Shown here piece after piece: positions 49,968-55,906 of a stretch of DNA of 64,000 bases (position 1 is the stretch's first letter; every line of letters begins with the position of its first letter). The stretch is from NCBI RefSeq assembly GCF_037102585.1, contig NW_027043824.1, positions 741,864 to 805,863 of the forward strand, written 5' to 3'. A model generated the notes under the pieces. It was not told the origin of the DNA and ran no database searches. It worked only from the letters and a program-made list of their open reading frames with translations. Origin of the DNA: Saccharomycopsis crataegensis (lineage: Eukaryota > Ascomycota > Saccharomycetes > Ascoideales > Saccharomycopsidaceae). A program made the position numbers and the translations under genes.

Positions 49968-50210
49968 TTTTTTTTTTTTAGTCAGGGAGGAGGAAATCTT
50001 CGAAAGACACCAGCGACGCAACCTTACCGGTAGTGTGAGATTTGTACTCACTAAAACCCCCTTGTATCTTACCTTCAGAGTGGTATTACTCCTTACTCAG
50101 TTAGCGTACTGAGCGTGACCTGGTGGTTAATGCCGCGAGCGGGGTTCGAACACGCGACCCTTTCTTAGTCTATGGTTCTGCCCACTACGCCACCCAGCGC
50201 AGGTCTAATA
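49968..50210 (-). mobile_element. tRNA-derived SINE-like unit
   Basis: On the minus strand, a tRNA-like head carries an A box TGGCGTAGTGGG (50181-50192) and a B box TGTTCGAACCCC (50141-50152), about 28 bases apart, but no good cloverleaf. An unrelated ~130-base body follows and then A12 (49968-49979). The body end (GGGGGTTTTAGTGAGTACAA, CTCACACT, GAAGATTTCCTCCTC) resembles 14277-14380. It sits directly at an LTR end, in the same relative position as the LINEs. It could alternatively be a tRNA pseudogene fused to a retroposon tail. Confidence 0.6.
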
Positions 50211-50260
50211 CCGTGACTAACTACATCTAGTCTAGTCTCTAGTCGCATCGTAATATAACA
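50211..50260 (-). mobile_element. Outer ~50 bp of a Ty3-like LTR (family III end) upstream of tRNA-Ser
   Basis: Minus strand TGTTATATTACGATGCGACT ... AGTTAGTCACGG. It differs from 35469-35512 by a small duplication (CTAGAGACTAGACTAG). It lies 10 bases from tRNA-Ser. Confidence 0.75.
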
Positions 50261-50270
50261 AAAAAAACGA

Positions 50271-50352
50271 GGCACGGTGGCCGAGTGGTTAAGGCGAAAG
50301 ATTAGAAATCTTTTGGGCTCTGCCCGCGCAGGTTCGAGTCCTGCCCGTGTCG
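50271..50352 (+). tRNA. tRNA-Ser (anticodon AGA)
   Basis: Acceptor GGCACGG/CCGTGTC with G discriminator typical of tRNA-Ser, D-arm TGGCCGAGTGGTTAAGGC, anticodon loop TTAGAAA (AGA, read as IGA), long variable arm (TTGGGCTCTGCCCGC) and T-loop GTTCGAGTC. No intron. Confidence 0.96.
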
Positions 50353-50376
50353 TTTTCCTATGAGAAATGATTTTGT

Positions 50377-50469
50377 GGTCCCTTGGCCCAGTTGGTTAAG
50401 GCGTGGTGCTAATAAAAGTCTCATGATATTGTTACGCCAAGATCGGCGGTTCGATCCCGCCAGGGACCA
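50377..50469 (+). tRNA. tRNA-Ile (anticodon AAU), with an apparent intron
   Basis: Acceptor GGTCCCT/AGGGACC, D-arm TGGCCCAGTTGGTTAAGGC, anticodon stem TGGTG/CGCCA with loop CTAATAA, and T-loop GTTCGATCC. The stem closes only if about 19 bases after position 37 (AAAGTCTCATGATATTGTT, or shifted by one) are removed, the standard intron position. S. cerevisiae tRNA-Ile(AAU) has none. Confidence 0.9.
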
Positions 50470-50972
50470 TTTTTTTGTTGAAATACATGTCATAATTTAA
50501 ATAATTATAAGACACTTATTTTTATTTGGTTGGAAATCTGTTGCATACACCGAGAATCTTTTCTGTATGAGAAAAATATTGAAAGTTGTTAGAGATCGGG
50601 TTCGCGTAGCTCAAGATTCAATCATTGGATATAATGATAGAGATGCTTAGAAAAACATTTCTTACAATTGAGTAGATTAAGATCAGCAGAATAACCGATC
50701 CGCTTTTTTTTTCTTTTTGAGGGGGGGTTACCAACAGGGGAACTAGCTACCCTTGGCTGCTGACTCGGGTTTGAGCTCGTTGAAATCCTTGATGGTGGGT
50801 CTTGATAATTCTATATACACGATAGTAGTAACTATTGTTCGTTAAAAACTACAAAAGTAGTGGAAGTATTGTCAGTTCTAGTGAAATCACATTGCACCAC
50901 CTGAGAGTAGTAGTTACACAAACCATCCAGCCCCCAGTATAACTTATAACAACTCATTATTGTTACTTGATA
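50470..50972. other. Intergenic region after tRNA-Ile, possible copia-type leader
   Basis: No gene. A GC-richer run (50720-50790, with G7 at about 50720-50727) and CCAGCCCCCAGTATAACTT near 50929 precede the short ORF below. It may be the remains of the leader of a retrotransposon, but LTR ends are not visible. Confidence 0.3.
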
Positions 50973-51125
50973 ATGCCCCAAGATAGCTCTAACTATAACT
51001 TATCCGTCACTTCCAATGCGGCACCTACGGACGATCATACTTTCGCTCCGGTGAACTCTAGCAAGATTTTACAAGCTCCGTTGGGGCGGGTACGGAAGTT
51101 GACGCTGTGCTGCTACAGTGCATGA
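50973..51125 (+). pseudogene. Short ORF, possible gag start of a deleted LTR element
   Basis: 50 codons (MPQDSSNYNLSVTSNAAPTD ... ). The polar, Ser/Asn-rich start resembles yeast copia gag N-termini, and a purine-rich tract plus an LTR follow 20 bases later. No motif identifies it; it may simply be a remnant of an internally deleted element. Confidence 0.35.
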
Positions 51126-51145
51126 ACAATTTCGGAGAGGGTGTG

Positions 51146-51340
51146 TGTTAGAATCTGGTTATATACACTAGCTCCACCTGACTACCAACATCCCAATACC
51201 GGTTACTACTTTATGTAAACCTTTATTTTATCTTTTATTTACTTTATTTATTTTATTTATGTCTTCATCGATTTCCCGATCAATTAATTATTTCTTTTAT
51301 TTTAACTTTTTCTGTGCATAGAAGCGTGTGGATTCTAACA
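51146..51340 (+). mobile_element. Probable LTR, family VI (TGTTAGAATC...GATTCTAACA)
   Basis: 195 bases with 10-base inverted ends (TGTTAGAATC / GATTCTAACA), directly preceded by a polypurine-like GGAGAGGGTG. That layout fits a 3' LTR. There is no second copy in the window. Confidence 0.55.
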
Positions 51341-51369
51341 GGTTAAAAGCCTTCTTCTCTTTCTTGATA

Positions 51370-51819
51370 TGTTGAAATGTAGCTCTAAGTACAGTGCAAG
51401 CTCCAATAGTTTGATTTTGTCTATCACTTAACTTAAGGGTACTTTATGTGATTTTGTGTACTATGGTAGAACAATGTTTTTCTGACAAGAGAAACGCCGG
51501 AAACCTATGTACAATAATTACCTCTTCTGGTAAAAGTGCGCTCTGTTGTCACAAGTTCGAGATCCTACAATCAAGGGGTCTGTAGGTCTTATACTAGGAG
51601 CCAGATCATTAGATCTCTACTAATAAATATTATAGTCGTTGCTATCAAGATTATATTTACAGCCATTATTGGTTAAGGTTGCTAGGTGTCGTGCTGTTTA
51701 TCCTTACTACTGTCCTTATATTTAACTTTATTATCTAAAGTGTTTGTTATTATACGCGAGTGCGTTTGTTTCGTCTTTATATATATTAAAGTACTTTGTA
51801 GACCTGTAGAATTCTAACA
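51370..51819 (-). mobile_element. Solo LTR, family IV, copy 3
   Basis: The plus strand reads TGTTGAAATGTAGCTCTAAG to GTAGAATTCTAACA; 450 bases, the reverse of the copies at 14873, 44285 and 53800. The flanking pentamers (TGATA / TTCGA) do not match, so the target duplication is lost or the LTR formed by inter-element recombination. Confidence 0.88.
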
Positions 51820-51897
51820 TTCGAAGAATATACTTCACTCAACCTCCCATTAGCTCTTGATTTCATTCGACTCTATATTGATACACTCGCCATCATA

Positions 51898-52553
51898 TTG
51901 CCGCTGCTACAGTGTGTGGAATGGCAGAATACAAATACACATGAAACACAACAATTGGAGCTTCAGCTTCAACGTGATAAAGAAGCTGATGATTTTCAAG
52001 AACCTCCAGACAAAACTAATGGTTTCTATCGGCCCAGCTTTGATTTTTCTCTCCAGGAAGTGAGTGACCTAAGGGCAAAGGAGGAATTCCGCTTCACGAA
52101 ATCTCAAATTTATAAGATCGCTGATCTTCTTGGCCCCAATGACAGTGAATGCACCCAAAACTACGACTTCAGACGCTCCCCCCCCTTTTTTTTGAGGCAT
52201 TTTGTGTTCTTCTTGCGAGGTTGGCGGTTCCAAGACGTCTAAATGACATGCGTGAAATATTTGGTCGTGATAAGAGTGTTCTTTCCCGTGTAGTTATCGC
52301 ATGCGCTAAGTTCATCTACAATAGGTTTCGCCATCTTTTGTTTATCGGGAATTTCGAGACAGACTTGGAGAACAGAATTCGGCAAGCTGCCCCCGGTCGA
52401 CTGGTCTATGGTGACGAGGCCTATAGGGGGTCAGATATTTTGCTAAAGCCTCACAATACCGTGTCCATCGAGTGTGCTGGGAATTCACATCCTGAGATGT
52501 CCCCGGAGCAGATTGAGGTGTTCACAAGAGAGCTCATATGCCATGAGTTCTAG
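51898..52553 (+). pseudogene. PIF/Harbinger-type transposase, broken and internally deleted
   Basis: The frame encodes EEFRFTKSQIYKIADLLGPN, shifts frame at a C/T homopolymer (about 52178-52192), then continues EAFCVLLARLAVPRRLNDMREIFGRDKSVLSRVVIACAKFIYNR. That is the helix-turn-helix region of DDE_Tnp_4 transposases. Most of the catalytic core is missing, then ENRIRQAAPGRLVYGDEAYRG gives the last acidic motif. It ends in TAG inside a 63-base repeat that recurs at 53282. Confidence 0.75.
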
Positions 52554-52603
52554 AAGGTTCCATGAACAATGACTAACCACATAACTTTGGATTGCCAACT
52601 CAA
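52541..52603. repeat. 63-bp direct repeat, copy R1
   Basis: CCATGAGTTCTAGAAGGTTC ... ATTGCCAACTCAA; copy R2 is at 53282-53344 with one mismatch. The pair bounds the minus-strand transposase core and the heat-shock-element-like array. Confidence 0.85.
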
Positions 52604-52988
52604 GAAATCTATAGTTTCTTTCTTTCATAAACTTCTGAACCTGTAAAACTTGATGTGAAGGAACGTTAAATATTGTTTCTGTGCTGGTAATTTCGGTTTT
52701 GGAGAAAGCTTTCCTAAAGATGTGTGTTTGCTGGTAAGCGCTGTCACAATATATTGCTTTTCCAGGAATGGCAGATTTGATTCGTTCTTCCAACTTTACA
52801 TTTTTGGCATGGGCACTATCATGAACACTTCCATTGGTTGGGCCATCCAAACTTACCACGAGGCCCTTCATGTCCACAACTACTTGGTATTTTAGTCCAT
52901 TCATCCTTTTGTGCCCATTGTATGTCACAGTAGGGCAAGATTTTGGCACATAAATTGGAAGCACTGTGCCATCGAGAAATCCATACAA
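52541..52988 (-). pseudogene. PIF/Harbinger-type transposase catalytic fragment
   Basis: GFLDGTVLPIYVPKS, YNGHKRMNGLKYQVVVDMKG, GSVHDSAHAK and AIYCDSAYQQTHIFRKAF match the DDE catalytic region of PIF/Harbinger transposases, with Asp in FLDGT, HDS and CDSAY. It is diverged from the plus-strand relic next to it (compare EERIKSAIPGKAIYCDSAY with ENRIRQAAPGRLVYGDEAY), so two families of element were involved. Confidence 0.8.
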
Positions 52989-53230
52989 GTTTGGGATATA
53001 CTGTTACACCCACCTAGACTCCAGCATGACATCACAAATGTTCTGACGGCTCATTTGTTGTAGTTTGTTGTAGTTTTGTAACTCTAGTTACAAAAGACAT
53101 TGATAACAATAATATTCAATAATATTTATTCCCTTGTTATACTTGTTTTACTTGTTAACTATCTAAATTATATAAAGGACAAACTCAGACTATGGGGGGC
53201 ATGGCCCATATTTATATTAATCTCAATGGG

Positions 53231-53302
53231 TTCTAGAAGGTTCCATAAGCTCTAGAATGTTCCATGGAATTCTAGAAGGTTCCATGAGTTCTAGAAGGTT
53301 CC
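53231..53302. repeat. Array of four heat-shock-element-like repeats
   Basis: TTCTAGAAGGTTCC at 53231, 53270 and 53289, and CTCTAGAATGTTCC at 53250, at 19-20 base spacing. A fifth copy is in R1 (52548). Each perfect unit has the TTCnnGAAnnTTC pattern bound by heat-shock factor. It could instead be a subterminal transposase-binding array. Confidence 0.7.
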
Positions 53303-53344
53303 ATAAACAATGACTAACCACATAACTTTGGATTGCCAACTCAA
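53282..53344. repeat. 63-bp direct repeat, copy R2
   Basis: Same sequence and orientation as 52541-52603 with one difference (CCATAAAC versus CCATGAAC). Confidence 0.85.
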
Positions 53345-53515
53345 CAATGTTTCCTCAATTTCATTATCTCTATCACGCTTGTATTCCTCAGCTTTATTCC
53401 TTAAAATGGCTTGTTTTATAGTGGGCTCAATCACTGGGATGGAACTTTCTATGACTTTCTTCACAATCTCTTGCATTTCATCTGAATCATATTCGCTTGA
53501 AAAAGGCAGGACCAT
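53291..53515 (-). pseudogene. N-terminal fragment of a transposase-like ORF
   Basis: 74 codons (MVLPFSSEYDSDEMQEIVKK..., then RNKAEEYKRDRDNEIEETLL) with an acidic-basic helical composition similar to Harbinger transposase N-termini. It ends inside R2. By position and strand it may be the missing N-terminus of the core at 52541-52988, separated by an insertion or rearrangement. Confidence 0.4.
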
Positions 53516-53799
53516 GAATGAAAGCAGACGTACTTGAAAATAGAAGCTGTTATGGTTTACTGAAATTAGTTAATAATTATTTCAATTTTTATCAAATAAA
53601 AAATTAAATTTCAGTTAAAGATAGCCCATAAAAGGTTTGTCACTTGACAAGGGAACTGGGACATTTCAGTTTAAGGCTTTTTCACATCTGGCTCGTCTAA
53701 GTGACGCGCCAGCTACCTTGTAAACATTGAATCCCGTGTATGTGAGATCTCTCCCGCAAGATAATTCCATCATGCATGACGGGAATTCATCGAATTCCG
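53516..53799. other. Intergenic region, nothing recognised
   Basis: AT-rich then mixed sequence up to the solo LTR at 53800, including GAATTCATCGAATTC, an 8-of-8 imperfect palindrome next to the LTR. No gene. Confidence 0.35.
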
Positions 53800-54273
53800 T
53801 GTTAGAATTCTACAGGTCTACAAAGTACTTCAATATATATAAAGACGAAACAAACGCACTCGCGTATAATAACAAACACTTTAGATAATAAAGTTAAATA
53901 TAAGGACAGTAGTAAGGATAAATATAAGGACAGTAGTAAGGATAAACAGCACGACACCTAGCAACCTTAACCAATAATGGCTGTAAATATAATCTTGATA
54001 GCAATGACTATAATATTTATTAGTAGAGATCTAATGATCTGGCTCCTAGTATAAGACCTACAGACCCCTTGATTGTAGGATCTCGAACTTGCGACAACAG
54101 AGCGCACTTTTATCAGAAGAAGTAATTATTGTACATAGGTGTCCGACGTTTTTCTTGTCGGAAAAACATTGCTCCGCCATAGTACACAAAATCACATAAA
54201 GTACCCTTAAGTTAAGTGGTAGACAAAATCAAACTATTAGAGCTTGCACTTTACTTAAAGCTACATTTCAACA
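53800..54273 (+). mobile_element. Solo LTR, family IV, copy 4
   Basis: 474 bases, TGTTAGAATTCTACAGGTC to CATTTCAACA, with four GGACAGTAGTAA-type units. Flanks TTCCG and TTCAG could be a target duplication with one change. Confidence 0.88.
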
Positions 54274-54544
54274 TTCAGGTGATACTCCAGCGCGTCGGAT
54301 CTCGTAATTTTGCTTTACAAATCGAAGTATGTGCTTAACTGTCTATTTATGCAGAAGTATGCTCCTATCATGCGAAATAGAAAATTTTGTTATCTCGAAG
54401 TGCAAAAAAATCAAACTCCCTAATGTTTTTGTAGTTTGCTACGAAAAATACCGGGATTCGGTATAAAGCATTTTTTACTACTGGTTGGTACGAATAAAAA
54501 ATTGAAGCAATGCAAAATCCATAAAGATTGTAGTTGTCAAAAAA
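54274..54544. other. Spacer between solo LTR and tRNA-Arg
   Basis: 271 bases without ORF or repeat. The minus-strand terminator of tRNA-Arg would fall near 54530-54544, but only short T runs are visible there. Confidence 0.35.
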
Positions 54545-54618
54545 CACCGAACCTGGGACTCGAACCCAGAATCTCCTGATTAGAAGTCAGACGCCCTAAC
54601 CAATTAGGCTAGCCCGGC
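54545..54618 (-). tRNA. tRNA-Arg (anticodon UCU)
   Basis: Minus strand: acceptor GCCGGGC/GTTCGGT (with G-U pairs), D-arm TAGCCTAATTGGTTAGGGC, anticodon stem CTGA/TCAG with loop CTTCTAA (TCT), T-loop GTTCGAGTC. No intron. A Ty3-like element begins 12 bases upstream. Confidence 0.93.
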
Positions 54619-54630
54619 TTTGCTTAAATG

Positions 54631-54675
54631 TGTTACACTCTGCTTCTTGTCGATGATTGTTGTCGACCAAGAAGA
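54631..54675 (-). mobile_element. Gypsy left LTR, outer 45 bp
   Basis: TGTTACACTCTGCTTCTTGT to ACCAAGAAGA on plus. The LTR resumes at 58203 (TTCAAATTAGG), giving the 329-base length of the right LTR. Confidence 0.92.
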
Positions 54676-54880
54676 TTCACTCTATCTTCACTGCCCGGAA
54701 TTAGCAACTTCACGTCAAAAGCACAATATTGAGAGTCAGCGGAATATCGCTGAATATATATTCTTGGAAAAAAAAAGAATACAAAGAAGTAGGGAACAAC
54801 TCAAAATGTGGATAACTTATTTGAATGAAGTGGTGGCAATGAAGGAGGTTGATTAACAAAAAAAAAAAAAAAAAAAAAAT
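54676..54880 (+). mobile_element. Poly(A)-tailed coding fragment 'X' (retrocopy or unknown LINE end)
   Basis: A frame running from the LTR (ATG at 54653) to TAA at 54854-54856 encodes HCPELATSRQKHNIESQRNI and KKRIQRSREQLKMWITYLNE. The A22 tail starts two bases after the stop. The source is not recognised. A coding end fused directly to poly(A) suggests a retrotransposed transcript, or a LINE/ORF1 with almost no 3' UTR. Confidence 0.5.
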
Positions 54881-55384
54881 TGGTGCCTAGTTTCCCAGTT
54901 AATAGTATTTGGTTTATTTTTTACTTGGTTTTTATTAATTTACTATTATTATTTTATTGATTTTTCTTAGTTTGATTCATGGGCTTGTGTTATAGAAATC
55001 AAAGATGTGTGGTGCCATCTGAGATAAAACCATAGCACTGGTCTATTTGATTTTGTCGATTTTGATTATGATTTTGATTTTGACAACATTCCACAAAGGC
55101 TTCACATTATTATCTCTCACTAATAATTGAGGCAAAGAAATGGAATGTCAGTTAAAGTGTTCAGTTGGTACATTGATTTATGGAATCAGGATATGTGTCT
55201 GGACTTAAAAAGTGTGTGGTGACACTTAAGACAGACCCATGGTACTGGTTCTTATTTGATTTATTTGGTTTATTTGATTTATTTGGTTCATTTGGTTTAT
55301 TTGGTTTATTTGGTTTATTTGGTTTACTTGATTATTTTGACTTATTTGAATTATTTGGTCTATTTGATTATTTGAATTATTTTT
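54881..55384. repeat. Low-complexity region with (TTTATTTGG)n
   Basis: Contains two related segments (GTGTGGTGCCATCTGAGATA at about 55007 and GTGTGGTGACACTTAAGACA at about 55193), then a degenerate TTTATTTGG/TTTATTTGA array (55245-55380). Open frames across it are Phe/Leu/Gly repeats without coding character. It may be the 5' part of LINE C. Confidence 0.45.
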
Positions 55385-55906
55385 TTACTTGGATTTAATT
55401 ATTCTATTGATTTTTTTATTATTTTTATTTTTATTATTTTTATTTTTATTATTATTATTTTTATTTTTATTATTTTTATTTTTATTATTTTTATTTTTAT
55501 TATTTTTATTTTTATTACTTTTATTTTTATTATTTTCATTTTTATTATCCCCCAGAATTCTGATGGTCACTACATTGAAAATACTTAGTATTTGAGATAT
55601 AGTGCCAAAACCCCTCAACAAAGACCTCCATCTCAGTTCATGAAGCTCCTAGTGATGGGTAATTCACCAGTGACTTCATCTCATATTTTCACATTGCACC
55701 TTTTTTCCTTAATAATCTTGATTGTTGAGTTTTTTACCGGTGATGTGATTAATTCTTAAAGCAAGGAGTGTGAGGTTGTGAGAAAGTTATAGTATTTTAC
55801 TTACCTATTAGAAAGACCGGCATGAAATGCCCGGCTTGCATGTTATTTAGAACCTCTGTGACTCGTTAATATACAATTCATTCATTCATTCATTCATTCA
55901 TTCATA
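55385..55906 (+). mobile_element. LINE C copy with (ATTC)n tail
   Basis: Matches 13351-13770 from TTACTTGGATTTAATTATTC to the tail. The internal TATTTTTATT microsatellite is greatly expanded (55410-55545), and the (ATTC)n tail has about seven units. LINE B sequence starts immediately after the tail. Confidence 0.65.

Noticed and set aside
50101-50215. A functional tRNA gene at the SINE head
   Set aside because: A and B boxes are good but the acceptor and T stems do not pair well and no normal anticodon stem forms; treated as tRNA-derived.
50302-50493. Minus-strand ORF of 63 codons
   Set aside because: Covers tRNA-Ser and tRNA-Ile; an artefact of tRNA sequence.
55180-55621. ORFs of Phe/Leu/Gly and Asn/Lys repeats
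   Set aside because: Products of TTTATTTGG and TATTTTTATT microsatellites, open on both strands; not protein-coding.
55410-55900. Regularly repeated sequence that might suggest a CRISPR array
   Set aside because: Units are 4-15 bases, contiguous and without unique spacers; ordinary microsatellites in a eukaryotic genome.
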